From contig CAKUED010000001.1 in the NCBI GenBank assembly GCA_934646005.1, positions 138,090-202,089 on the forward strand: 64,000 nucleotides of DNA, written 5' to 3'. Position numbers and translations under genes: made by a program. How positions within the stretch are numbered: position 1 is the first letter of the stretch; every line of letters begins with the position of its first letter. The DNA is from an uncultured Oscillospiraceae bacterium (GTDB taxonomy: Bacteria > Bacillota > Clostridia > Oscillospirales > Oscillospiraceae). Positions 40,589-49,047 of this stretch are shown in pieces. The notes beneath the pieces are model-generated. The model searched no databases and was not told the DNA's origin. It worked only from the letters and a program-made list of their open reading frames with translations.

Positions 40589-41095
40589 ATCGTCGTAATG
40601 TAGGGGAGGGACTTATCCCTCCCGTCTGTTGCAAATTTTGATGGTATTACCGATCGAGCCGTAGGGGCGGGGTTCTACCCCGCCCGCGCGGGATGCAATC
40701 ACAAAATCGTACAATGAACGGCAACAACGTAAAATCTCCGTAGGGGTCGATGCCCCGATCTCCCCGGCAGAACACAATTGCAAAATTGCAAACCCCATCG
40801 GCAAAATCGTAAAACGTCCTGTAGGGGCGGACGACCCTGTCCGCCCGTGGGGAAATCGCGGGTTTGCCGCAACGTATCGTAAAAACGGGTGTGCGTCGTG
40901 CGGGTCGATGTGGGCATCGACCCCTACAAACGTTGTGCGGATTCGCCGGTATGCATTCGTTTTTGCAGGTGCATACCGCCGGGCGGACAGAGGCGTCCGC
41001 CCCTACGGGTGCATACCGTTCCACATTGGTGCAGTCAAATTTCCAACACTGTGCCGCGCGGGCGGGGCAAGCCCTGCCCCTATGTTACGACGAAA
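40589..41095. repeat. Mosaic hairpin-module array 3
   Basis: Seven modules lie between tRNA-Leu and the second SLH gene: right-facing A 40600-40624, A-variant 40661-40685, a C-variant 40740-40766 in which the second arm is replaced (TCGATGCCCCGATCTCCCC), B 40821-40846; left-facing C 40902-40927, B 40981-41006, A 41060-41084. End sequences ATCGTCGTAATGTAGGGG and CCCCTATGTTACGACGAAA are imperfect inverted copies of the array 1 termini. The 32 bases that follow lead to a family 2 repeat. No gene is supported in the 760 bases after the tRNA. Confidence 0.9.
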
Positions 41096-41126
41096 TGGGG
41101 CGACAGCCCAGAATGGTGTGGGTTCT

Positions 41127-41186
41127 GATCCCTTCCGGGTTCGCTTCGCTCACCCACCTCCCCTTGGTCACCAAGGGGAGGCTTTG
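41127..41186. repeat. Inverted-repeat element, family 2, copy 2 (one end)
   Basis: The stretch from ATCCCTTCCGGG to GGGGAGGCTTT (41128-41185) is the reverse complement of 34218-34275, with no difference seen. Only this half is present; the opposite terminus found at 34.3 kb is missing. The core is the palindrome CCTCCCCTTGG/CCAAGGGGAGG. It abuts array 3, so two repeat families share one intergenic site. Confidence 0.85.
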
Positions 41187-41220
41187 ATGCACTGCGTTTT
41201 GGGCGGTTCGGCTAAAATTA

Positions 41221-41250
41221 CCCCGCCCGCGGGAAGCGCGGGCGGGGGGT
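41221..41250 (-). terminator. Terminator after the second SLH gene
   Basis: An 11-bp perfect GC-only stem, CCCCGCCCGCG at 41221-41231 with CGCGGGCGGGG at 41237-41247, 15 bases after the SLH stop on the minus strand; a T-rich TAATTTTA follows in that direction. Confidence 0.75.
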
Positions 41251-41264
41251 TGCTGGTTTTTGCT

Positions 41265-44180
41265 TTACTTCAACAGGCTTGCCAGCCGATAGAGAATGGT
41301 TGCCGTTTGGGCGCGGGTGGCGGTGTTTTTGGGGAGGAGGTCGCCGTTCGCACCCTTCAGAAGTCCCGCGCCGCACGCCCACTGCATCGCTGGGAAGGCG
41401 TAGTCGGAAATGCGCGTCGCGTCATTGTAGCTCAGGATGTTCGTGTCCTCGCCGACGCTGACGTCCAGCTTTTTGTACTGCGCGTAGCGGTGGAGGATCG
41501 CGGCGAGCTGCTCGCGGGTGATGCGGTCGTTCGGTCCGAACAGCCCGTCGCCGTAGCCGGTCACGATGCCGTGTTCAGCCGCCCACGCGACTGCCTTTTC
41601 GTAGTAGCTGCCGCGCGCTACGTCGTTAAACGGGTTCGCGGACGCGGCGGGCGAGCCCTCGAGCCGGTAGAGGATGGTGACGAGCTGGGCGCGGGTGCAG
41701 GCGCTGTGCGGGGCGAACAGTCCGCCGCCGACGCCGTCCATGATGCCCTGCTCCGCCGCCCATTCGACGGCGTCAAAGAAGTAATCGCCGCGCGCCACGT
41801 CGCCGAAGCTGCCGTACTGACCGCGCGGGGTGAACTCGGCGCGGATGGTCACGCCGCCGACCGGCATACGGAAGCTGTACCGGTTATCGCCCTCGTACTT
41901 GACGTCGATCTCGTCGCCGTTTCTGCCCACGACCGTCAGATCGCCCAGCTCATAGCCATCGTCGGGGCTTGCGGTGATGGTGACGGTCACACCGGCGGGC
42001 GCGGAGGGGCGGTTCACGGTGAGCCTGCCGTGCTTGCTCTGCTCGATGGTGACGGGGTGGGTCTGGCGCGAGTTCGACGGGAGGGCGGGGAACTCTGCCG
42101 TGATGACGCCGCTGCCAGCCGCGTTCGTGCAGACCGCGCCGTCTACCGTAAAGAAATTCTCCGGCACGCCGTCCAGCTTGTAGCCGTCCTTGGGCATGAG
42201 GGTGACGGTGGCGGTGTACTGCGTCCCGGCGGCAAACGCCGCGTCATTCGGCGACCATGTGACCGTGCCGGTGTACTGCTCGGTCTCCGTGATCGTGGTG
42301 ACAGGCGTTTCGCCGGTGACCGGCACGGTCACCCCGTGAATATCCGGGATATTCACGATGGCCTTCTGAACAGCAAAATCGAGGTATACGGCTTCGTTCA
42401 CTTTGCCGGTGTTGTCGGTGCTGTCGGTGATTTCCAGAATATCAAAGTAGCGACCAACGCCCAGACCGGCTTTGGGGCGGACGGTGACGGTCGCGCTCTC
42501 GTTCGGCGCAAGCACCGCCTGACCGTTTGCGCCAAAGGCGCTGCCAAGCGTCATTTCAAAATCGGTGGCAGGCGCGAGCGCGGGAGTCTTCATGGTCAGG
42601 CTCTGGTTGCCCGTGTTTTGGATCGTGACGGTCTGCGCGGTGATCTCATCGTAGCCGTAATCAGCAGTGCCGAAATCAATGTCCTCCGGGGATACACTGA
42701 TCTTCCACGTCTTTTTGACGGCTTCCGCCGCGATGTGCAGCGCGCCGGTGATCTTTTCGGCGTGTACGGTGAGGCTGCCCGTCGCGGCATCGTAGTCGTA
42801 GTCCGACGCAGCCAGCGCCGTGCCGCCCACGGTGACGGTGATGTCCGCAGGGAGCATATATTGGTCCGCATCCGCCACGCTCAACGTGGTCGTGTATGCC
42901 GTGTCCTTTGCAACGTAGGGTGCGGTGTTGGTGGATGTGATGTTCGTGAGCGAGGCAGTCACCGCCACGGCATCGACATAGTATTTGGGATTGCCGGGAC
43001 TGAGCAGGACAGGATTACTGGCATAATCCGTATATCGGTCGCCGTTGTACTGCTCGTTGATCATCCAGAAAGACCCCTCATCCGGGATGATATTCTTTGC
43101 AATTTTGACAAAGCCGCTGCTGCCGGTCACCTTGCCAAGGCGACCGTAGTGAGTGGTCACGCTGGAGTAGTTCGCCGTCAGCTTCGTAACGTAGGCAGAA
43201 ATATATTCATGGTCGCCGGTCACTGCGCCTGTGTAGGCAAGGTAAAGGTATTCGCCGACATCGTAGGCGATCACGTCAAAGTTCCGGCGGTCGGGGTCGC
43301 GGAGCGTCAGTTTCCACTCATTCATCTCGACGGACGGGATCTCGGCAAGACTGCCCTCCGTACCCGTGGCAGACTTAACGCCGTCGGCGGCGGAGACAAG
43401 GGCAAAGCGCTCGTTGCTGGAATCCAGATACATTGCGGGGCGGACGTAGGCCCGGTACTCATTCGTTTGATCGTAGCCAATGCCGCCAGTTGGCATAATC
43501 GTAGTTGTTTGAATACCATCAAAGGTTGCATACGAGCGCAGCCAATATGTTCGCCCGAAACCAGGGCTGGAAAACGGTCCCGCCGCAAGTGAGGCTCCGT
43601 TAGTAAACCCATACTCTGCCTTGCTGATCTCCTTTATCGAAGGGGCGAATACATAGTCATCCTGAAGCGTGCCGGTTTGGTAAGCAAACGGCGGTCCGGG
43701 GTTAGGATTCGGAATTAAAAATTGGCTTGACGCCTCGCTTGTTGAACGGATCAGAGCGCGCTCGGCAGGTGTAAAGGCACGGCTATAGAAGGTGTCCTTA
43801 CACCACGTTTGCACATCGCTTCCCTGCCAGAGATGGCGGTCCACCTTATTTGGCGGATTAAACGGTATGTGACCGTTCCAGCCCTCGTCCGGCTCTGGGA
43901 TCAGACACTCGTCCGCCAGAAGAAACAGTTTACTTCCTGTGCTGGTTTCATCCTGAACGTCCAGTACGCGCCATTTGATGGGCTTGCCGCCCCACTTACC
44001 GAAATAGACGTAATGATACTCGTTGTTGACATCATAAGGCTGGACGCCCTGGCTGTCGCTGTTATGGTAGCGCAGGCGTGACATCATTCCGGGCTGCACA
44101 GCCGCCGCACTCGCTGCCGCGGGCAGCAGCCCGATGCACAGCACCAGCGCCAGCAGCAGGCTCAAAAATCGCTTTTTCAT
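41265..44180 (-). CDS. Large SLH-domain surface protein with DUF6273-like and anchor domains
   Basis: A 971-residue exported protein. After a signal peptide (MKKRFLSLLLALVLCIGLLPAAASA) comes a DUF6273-like module (YHYVYFGKWGGKPIKWRVLD, KLFLLADECL, TYWLRSYA) to about residue 260, then linker and Ig-like domains, a choice-of-anchor-D-like domain (ISVSPEDIDFGTADYGY, TVTIQNTGNQSLTM), an InlB-like repeat region, and three SLH domains at the C terminus (GDVARGDYFFDAVEWAAEQGI, FNDVARGSYYEKAVAWAAEHGI, TRISDYAFPAMQWACGAGLL). It would attach to the cell wall through the SLH triad. The ATG at 44180 follows GAGGAGG. It faces the other SLH gene across the tRNA. Confidence 0.87.
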   Translation of the reverse strand: MKKRFLSLLLALVLCIGLLPAAASAAAVQPGMMSRLRYHNSDSQGVQPYDVNNEYHYVYFGKWGGKPIKWRVLDVQDETSTGSKLFLLADECLIPEPDEGWNGHIPFNPPNKVDRHLWQGSDVQTWCKDTFYSRAFTPAERALIRSTSEASSQFLIPNPNPGPPFAYQTGTLQDDYVFAPSIKEISKAEYGFTNGASLAAGPFSSPGFGRTYWLRSYATFDGIQTTTIMPTGGIGYDQTNEYRAYVRPAMYLDSSNERFALVSAADGVKSATGTEGSLAEIPSVEMNEWKLTLRDPDRRNFDVIAYDVGEYLYLAYTGAVTGDHEYISAYVTKLTANYSSVTTHYGRLGKVTGSSGFVKIAKNIIPDEGSFWMINEQYNGDRYTDYASNPVLLSPGNPKYYVDAVAVTASLTNITSTNTAPYVAKDTAYTTTLSVADADQYMLPADITVTVGGTALAASDYDYDAATGSLTVHAEKITGALHIAAEAVKKTWKISVSPEDIDFGTADYGYDEITAQTVTIQNTGNQSLTMKTPALAPATDFEMTLGSAFGANGQAVLAPNESATVTVRPKAGLGVGRYFDILEITDSTDNTGKVNEAVYLDFAVQKAIVNIPDIHGVTVPVTGETPVTTITETEQYTGTVTWSPNDAAFAAGTQYTATVTLMPKDGYKLDGVPENFFTVDGAVCTNAAGSGVITAEFPALPSNSRQTHPVTIEQSKHGRLTVNRPSAPAGVTVTITASPDDGYELGDLTVVGRNGDEIDVKYEGDNRYSFRMPVGGVTIRAEFTPRGQYGSFGDVARGDYFFDAVEWAAEQGIMDGVGGGLFAPHSACTRAQLVTILYRLEGSPAASANPFNDVARGSYYEKAVAWAAEHGIVTGYGDGLFGPNDRITREQLAAILHRYAQYKKLDVSVGEDTNILSYNDATRISDYAFPAMQWACGAGLLKGANGDLLPKNTATRAQTATILYRLASLLK

Positions 44181-44213
44181 CGTTATCCTCCTCAAGTTAT
44201 TTATCACTTTCAG

Positions 44214-44240
44214 TTTATAGGACGGACGGAAAAATGTCAA
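44214..44240 (-). promoter_or_regulatory. Promoter of the second SLH gene
   Basis: Minus-strand TTGACA (44235-44240) and TATAAA (44214-44219) with a short 15-bp spacer. Confidence 0.6.
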
Positions 44241-44280
44241 TCGCCCGAAAGTATGATACGCTTATGAAAATGCGAAAAAC

Positions 44281-44311
44281 CGCGGGCTTCCCGGCTGGAA
44301 GCCCGCGTTTT
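44281..44311 (-). terminator. Terminator after the Bce-type permease gene
   Basis: An 11-bp perfect stem, CGCGGGCTTCC at 44281-44291 with GGAAGCCCGCG at 44297-44307, five bases from the permease stop; on the minus strand the stem is followed by GTTTTTCGC. Confidence 0.88.
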
Positions 44312-44316
44312 GGAGC

Positions 44317-46353
44317 TTATTCGTGCTCGGCGTCGCTGACGATGGCGAAGTACGCCGACGACGTGGCGCGGTAGATGATGGCGTAGATGACGGCGAAGAA
44401 CACGAACGAGAGCGCCGTGACCGTGGCAAACAGGGCGGCATTTTGCAGCCCGAAGAGCGTGAGCACCTTGCGCACCATCGGGAAGGCGAACACGAGGTGC
44501 ACGCCCGCCAGCCCCAGCGGCAGGAAAAAGACCGTGAGGAGCTGCGAATCAATGCTGCGGCGAATTTCGCGGCGCGTCATGCCGATGCTCTGCATGATGG
44601 CAAAGCGCGCCTGATCCTCGTAGCCCTCGGAGACCTGCTTGTAGTAGATGATGAGCACCGCCGCGAACGTGAACACAACGCTCAAAAGCGCGCCGAGGAA
44701 GAAGAGGCTGCCGAATGTGGCGAAAAAGTCGTCCTTGTTCGACGCGCGGCTCTGCACATCGTAGCCGTAGGCTTTGCCGTCGTTTGAGTTTTCAAAAAGC
44801 GTGTCGCGCAGTCCGCCGTCACGATCCAGCAGCGCGATCTGACCGTCCTCGGAAAGCCCGGTGTCGAACTGATACGTCCAGCGCGTGGTCAGAAGCGGCT
44901 TGCCGCTGTCGTCCTGCAAGGCGTAGAGCGGCGCGAGCGCCGCCTGCGGATCGTCCACGACCAGCATCAGCGTGGGCACGCTCTCCATGCTCGACGGGCT
45001 GAAGGGGAAGTCCGCCGGGGCGATGTGCTCGGCAATGCGGAAGGTGCAGACGGTCTCAAAGCGGATCGTATCGCTGCGGTAAGTCGTATGGTGCGCGCAG
45101 AGCAGCACCTCACCGTTCCCCAGCACCCGGTTTTCGCCGGTGGCGGCGTTGTAGTCAGACAGCGGGATCAATTCAAAGCCGCACAGCGAACCGCTCGTGC
45201 CATAGCCCGCGACGAGCTGTGCGTCCTCGCCGCGAAGATTGCCATATACGCGCGCGCAGCGGTAGTCGAGCGCGTCCTGCGGCGTGACGCCGGTTTCTTG
45301 CAGCATCTTATCCAGCGCCGCACGCACCTGCGGGACGGTGTCGTCCGTGAGCTGCTGCGGCTCGCGCAGCCAGAGCGTGATGTCCTCCTCGCGCGGGTAG
45401 CGCGTTTTGAGGGCGTCATCCGCGCCGAAATACAGGCTCGCCGTGGAGCTGAGCATGACGAGCACCATCGTCGCCAGAATGCAGATCGAGGCAAGCCCCG
45501 CGCCGTTGCGCTTCATGCGGTAGGTCATGGACGAGACGGAGACGAAATGGTCCGCGCGGTAATAATACCGCCGGTTCTTTTGCAGCGCGCGGCACAGCAC
45601 GACCGAGCCGCTGATGAGCAGCAGGAACGTTGCGAAAATGACCAGTAGCACCGCGATGAAGAACCAGAACAGCGCGCTCACGGGATCGGCGACTGTGACG
45701 GCGACGTAATACGCCGCACCCAGCAGAGCCACGCCGAGCACGCCCAGAAGCCAGTTTGCCTTGGGCGGCTTTTCGCCCGCGCTCTCGCTGCGCAGCAGCG
45801 CGATCGCCGAGGAAAAGCGTACCTGCCGCAGCGCGTTCAGAAATAGCAGCGCGAAAATGACGGCAAACACGACCGCCGTGCGCGCGAGCGCCGGGACGCT
45901 GACGGAGAACGCGAACGTTACGCCGCTTTGCAGGAGCTTCAGCAGCGCCAGCTCCACGAGCTTGGAAAGCAGCACGCCCAGCGCCAGCCCCGCCGCCAGC
46001 GCGATGAGGGCGGTGATGAGCGTCTCCCAGAACAAAATTACGCCGATGTGGCGCTTTTCCATGCCGAGAATATTATAAAGCCCAAATTCCTTTTTGCGCC
46101 GCCGGATGAGAAACGCGTTGGTGTAAAACAGGAAAATGCAGGAGAACACCGCGATGACCCAACTGCCGAACTCCATCGCCATGCACGCCGTGTAGCCGCC
46201 GCGCGCGGAATAGACGAGCGGGCTTTGCGCCAGGAACGTGATGATGTAGAGCATGGCGACCATGCCGATGCAGGCGAGAATGTAGGGCGTGTAGAGGCGC
46301 TTATTTTTGCGGATGCCGTCCATCGCCAGCTTTGGGAAAAATTCCAGCTTCAT
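44317..46353 (-). CDS. Bce-type ABC transporter permease (FtsX-like)
   Basis: A 678-residue permease with the ten-helix BceB layout: four helix N-terminal half with GLYNILGMEKRHIGVILFWE, an FtsX domain, a large extracellular domain of about 220 residues (from about 310 to 530, SLYFGADDALKTRYPREED onward) between helices 7 and 8, and a C-terminal FtsX unit with AIMQSIGMTRREIRRSIDSQLL. In Bce systems this subunit senses and removes cell-wall-targeting peptides such as bacitracin, and signals its load to the kinase. The stop is followed by a strong terminator. It overlaps the ATPase gene by four bases. Confidence 0.93.
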   Translation of the reverse strand: MKLEFFPKLAMDGIRKNKRLYTPYILACIGMVAMLYIITFLAQSPLVYSARGGYTACMAMEFGSWVIAVFSCIFLFYTNAFLIRRRKKEFGLYNILGMEKRHIGVILFWETLITALIALAAGLALGVLLSKLVELALLKLLQSGVTFAFSVSVPALARTAVVFAVIFALLFLNALRQVRFSSAIALLRSESAGEKPPKANWLLGVLGVALLGAAYYVAVTVADPVSALFWFFIAVLLVIFATFLLLISGSVVLCRALQKNRRYYYRADHFVSVSSMTYRMKRNGAGLASICILATMVLVMLSSTASLYFGADDALKTRYPREEDITLWLREPQQLTDDTVPQVRAALDKMLQETGVTPQDALDYRCARVYGNLRGEDAQLVAGYGTSGSLCGFELIPLSDYNAATGENRVLGNGEVLLCAHHTTYRSDTIRFETVCTFRIAEHIAPADFPFSPSSMESVPTLMLVVDDPQAALAPLYALQDDSGKPLLTTRWTYQFDTGLSEDGQIALLDRDGGLRDTLFENSNDGKAYGYDVQSRASNKDDFFATFGSLFFLGALLSVVFTFAAVLIIYYKQVSEGYEDQARFAIMQSIGMTRREIRRSIDSQLLTVFFLPLGLAGVHLVFAFPMVRKVLTLFGLQNAALFATVTALSFVFFAVIYAIIYRATSSAYFAIVSDAEHE

Positions 46354-47111
46354 GCCCGTTCACCGCCTGTTGTCAGCATGGTCAGCGTTTCGGCGATCTT
46401 CTGGTAGAACTGCTCGTTCGTCGCCTCGCCGCGGTAGAGCTGGTGGAACACCTCGCCGTCTTTGATGAACAGCACGCGCCCGGCGGTGCTCGCCGCCTTC
46501 ACAGAATGCGTCACCATGAGGATGGTCTGCCCCTGCGCGTTCAGCTCGCCGAACAGGTGCAGCAGCTCGTCCGTTGCGTGCGAGTCGAGCGCGCCCGTCG
46601 GCTCGTCCGCCAGCAGGAGCTTCGGCTGCGTGATGATCGCCCGGGCGACCGCCGCGCGCTGCTTCTGCCCGCCGGAGACCTCGTAGGGATACTTTTTGAG
46701 CAGGTCCGCAATGCCGAGCTGCCCGGCGATGGTGCGCAGGCGCTGGTTCATCTCCAGATATGGCATCCCCGCCAGCACGAGCGGCAGGTAGATGTTGTCC
46801 TCCAGCGTGAAGGTGTCAAGCAAATTGAACTCCTGAAATACGAACCCCAGATGCTCGCGCCGGAACGCGCTGGCGGCGGCGTCGCCGACCGCGGCGAGGT
46901 CCTGCCCGTCCAGCACGACGCTGCCTGCCGTGGGGCGGTCGAGCGCGGCGAGGATGTTCAGGAGCGTCGTCTTGCCTGAGCCGGATTCGCCCATAATGGC
47001 GACGTATTCGCCAGGTTCGACCGTAAAATTCACATTTTTGAGCGCTTCGACCTTGCTGCTGCCGAGGCGGCTGGAATAGACCTTTTTGAGTCCTTTGACT
47101 TCCAAAATCAC
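46350..47111 (-). CDS. Bce-type ABC transporter ATPase
   Basis: A 253-residue ATPase: Walker A GESGSGKTTLLN near residue 41, signature VSGGQKQRAAVARA, Walker B LLLADEPTGALDSHATDELL. Of the MacB/BceA type that works with a ten-helix permease. Starts MILEVKGLKKVYSSRLGSSKVEALKNVNF. AAAGGAGG precedes the ATG. It lies 124 bases after the kinase gene, with its own promoter and a BceR-like box in that gap. Confidence 0.95.
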   Translation of the reverse strand: MILEVKGLKKVYSSRLGSSKVEALKNVNFTVEPGEYVAIMGESGSGKTTLLNILAALDRPTAGSVVLDGQDLAAVGDAAASAFRREHLGFVFQEFNLLDTFTLEDNIYLPLVLAGMPYLEMNQRLRTIAGQLGIADLLKKYPYEVSGGQKQRAAVARAIITQPKLLLADEPTGALDSHATDELLHLFGELNAQGQTILMVTHSVKAASTAGRVLFIKDGEVFHQLYRGEATNEQFYQKIAETLTMLTTGGERA

Positions 47112-47164
47112 GATAATAGCCTCCTTTGCCCGGAACTTTGAGCCCGGGCGCTTTGTACGGCAAT

Positions 47165-47238
47165 ATTATACCGGGGGCGGAGACTGCGCGCCATGCGATC
47201 GGCTTACAGTTTTCGCCCCCGGTCTTACAATTTTGTCA
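47165..47238 (-). promoter_or_regulatory. BceR-type operator and promoter of the ABC genes
   Basis: Minus-strand TGACAAAATTGTAA (47225-47238) matches the published BceR-like consensus TnACA-N4-TGTAA exactly. A TATAAT -10 lies at 47165-47170, with no consensus -35 17 bp upstream (TGGCGC), as expected for an activator-dependent promoter. The operator overlaps the stop codon of the kinase gene. The response regulator encoded upstream would bind it to induce the transporter. Confidence 0.75.
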
Positions 47239-48225
47239 CTCCGCGCGCCCCGGTGCGTCCGGCAGCGTGAGGAATACCGTTGTGCCCGCGCCGAGCGTCG
47301 ATCCCGCGCGGATGGCGATGTTCAGCGCACCGCAGATGCGGCGGCAGAGGTACAGCCCCAGTCCGCTCGCGTTTTGCTCCGCGCGTCCGGCAGCGCCGGT
47401 GAAGCCCTTTTCAAAAATACGCGGCAGATCCTCCGGCGCGATGCCGATGCCGGTGTCGGCGATGCACAGTGTGCGCCCGTTTTGCAAGTAGATGCGGATC
47501 GACCCCGCACGGGTATATTTGAGCGCGTTGGAAAGAAGCTGCTCCAGCACGAACGTGAGCCATTTTTCATCCGTCACAACGGTGAGTCCGACCGGCTCGT
47601 ATTCCAGCCGCAGCCTTCGCAGGATGAACTCGCCCGAAAAGCGCCGCACCGCCTGCCGGATGATGGGGTCGAGCGGCTGCGTGCGGAAGGCGTAGTCCGT
47701 CTCGTCCGAGTCCAGCCGCAGATACGTCATCGCCATCTGCACATACTGCTCGATGCGCAGCAGCTCTGACGAGATGCTGCGCGCCAGCGGCTGATCCTCG
47801 CACTGAAGCGTCAGGCGCATGGCGGCGATGGGCGTTTTGATCTGGTGCGCCCAGACGGTGTAGTAGTCGATCATCTGGCCGCAGCGCGTCTGCGCCGCCG
47901 CGCGCTCTTCGGCAAACTGCCGCCGCAGCGCCTGCATGAGCGCCTGATAGCACGCCTCCTCCGGCGTCCCAGCTGGGGGCAGGGCAGCGGGCTGCGCCGC
48001 GTCCGCGTTCTGCGGCAGCGTGAGCAGGCGGCATTTTTTGCGCACGCGCAAATAGTCCAGCACACAGAACACCGCGCCGAGCGCCGCGCACAGCGCAGCC
48101 GGATACCACACCGCCCGCAGCGGCAGCCCGTAGAGATAGAATGACGCAGCAAAGATCAGCACGCACAGCGCGCCGCAGAGCAAAGCGCGCGAGCGCGCGC
48201 GGAGATACGCAAAAAACTCCTTCAT
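47236..48225 (-). CDS. Intramembrane-sensing histidine kinase (BceS-like)
   Basis: A 329-residue kinase. Two membrane helices near the N terminus are separated by only a few residues (ALLCGALCVLIFAASFYLYG, then WYPAALCAALGAVFCVLDYL), so it has no extracellular sensor and fits the intramembrane-sensing group that relies on the ABC permease. The phospho-acceptor His126 lies in YYTVWAHQIKTPIAAMRL; the ATP domain has LLSNALKYTRAGS, ADTGIGIAPEDLPRIFEKGFTG and ASGLGLYLC. It follows the response-regulator gene by nine bases. Confidence 0.94.
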   Translation of the reverse strand: MKEFFAYLRARSRALLCGALCVLIFAASFYLYGLPLRAVWYPAALCAALGAVFCVLDYLRVRKKCRLLTLPQNADAAQPAALPPAGTPEEACYQALMQALRRQFAEERAAAQTRCGQMIDYYTVWAHQIKTPIAAMRLTLQCEDQPLARSISSELLRIEQYVQMAMTYLRLDSDETDYAFRTQPLDPIIRQAVRRFSGEFILRRLRLEYEPVGLTVVTDEKWLTFVLEQLLSNALKYTRAGSIRIYLQNGRTLCIADTGIGIAPEDLPRIFEKGFTGAAGRAEQNASGLGLYLCRRICGALNIAIRAGSTLGAGTTVFLTLPDAPGRAE

Positions 48226-48234
48226 ACGCGCCCC

Positions 48235-48906
48235 TCACCCGATGAGATAGCCCGCGCCGATGCGTGTGGTGATAAAATCGTGCAGCCCTGCCGCGTCCAG
48301 CTTTTTGCGCAGCCTGCCGATGTTGACGTTCAGCGTGTTCTCGTCCACGAACGCGTCTGTCTGCCAGAGCTGCTCCATGAGCTTTTCCCGGCTGACGACC
48401 GTACCCTTGCCGCGCATGAGGCACAGCAGGATGCGGTATTCATTTTTCGTCAGCGGGACGGTCTTGCCGTTGTACGTCAGCGTCTGCTCGCCCGTATGCA
48501 GCAGCGCCCCGCGGTGCTCCAGCACCGGCGCACTGGCGGCAAAATCATACGCCCGGCGGAGTAGCGCCTGCACCTTTGCCATCAAAACGTCCAGATCGAA
48601 GGGCTTGGCGATAAAATCGTCCGCGCCCATGTTCATCGCCATCACGATGTTGAGGTTATCCGCCGCCGAGGAGAGAAACAGGATCGGCACATTCGACACG
48701 CGGCGAATTTCGCTGCACCAGTGGTAGCCGTTAAAAAACGGCAGAGAAATATCCAGCAGGACGATGTGCGGCTGCACGGCGGCAAACGACGCCATCACGT
48801 CGTGCAGATCCTCCGCCTGCGTGACCTCCAAGTCCCACGACCCCGCCGCGCGGCGGATCGCCTCGGCAATGCCGGCATCGTCCTCAACGATGAGTGCACG
48901 GTACAT
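48235..48906 (-). CDS. OmpR-family response regulator (BceR-like)
   Basis: A 223-residue regulator. Receiver acidic pocket VEDD (8-10) and phospho-acceptor Asp52 in IVLLDISLPFFNG, with Lys in AKPFDLDVLMAKV; C-terminal winged helix with LTKNEYRILLCLMRGKGTVVSRE and VDENTLNVNIGRLRKKLD. First gene of the module, driven by its own sigma-A promoter. It should activate the ABC genes through the box at 47225-47238. Confidence 0.94.
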   Translation of the reverse strand: MYRALIVEDDAGIAEAIRRAAGSWDLEVTQAEDLHDVMASFAAVQPHIVLLDISLPFFNGYHWCSEIRRVSNVPILFLSSAADNLNIVMAMNMGADDFIAKPFDLDVLMAKVQALLRRAYDFAASAPVLEHRGALLHTGEQTLTYNGKTVPLTKNEYRILLCLMRGKGTVVSREKLMEQLWQTDAFVDENTLNVNIGRLRKKLDAAGLHDFITTRIGAGYLIG

Positions 48907-48931
48907 AAAATCCCTCCCTTGCTGACCCCTA

Positions 48932-48960
48932 TTCTATAAAACCGCGCGCCTACTGTCAAT
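48932..48960 (-). promoter_or_regulatory. Sigma-A promoter of the two-component genes
   Basis: Minus-strand TTGACA (48955-48960) and TAGAAT (48932-48937), 17-bp spacer, giving basal expression of regulator and kinase. Confidence 0.8.
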
Positions 48961-49047
48961 GCAGCGGGACAAATCGACAAATTTGTCCATGTACATTCCC
49001 GGAATATTCTGCTATACTGATCCTACATATAATGAAGGAGGGTTATC

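Noticed and set aside
40908..43592. An 894-codon plus-strand frame through array 3 and the region opposite the second SLH gene.
   Set aside because: It joins repeat modules to antisense of a well-supported SLH gene; no domain or ribosome-binding site supports it.
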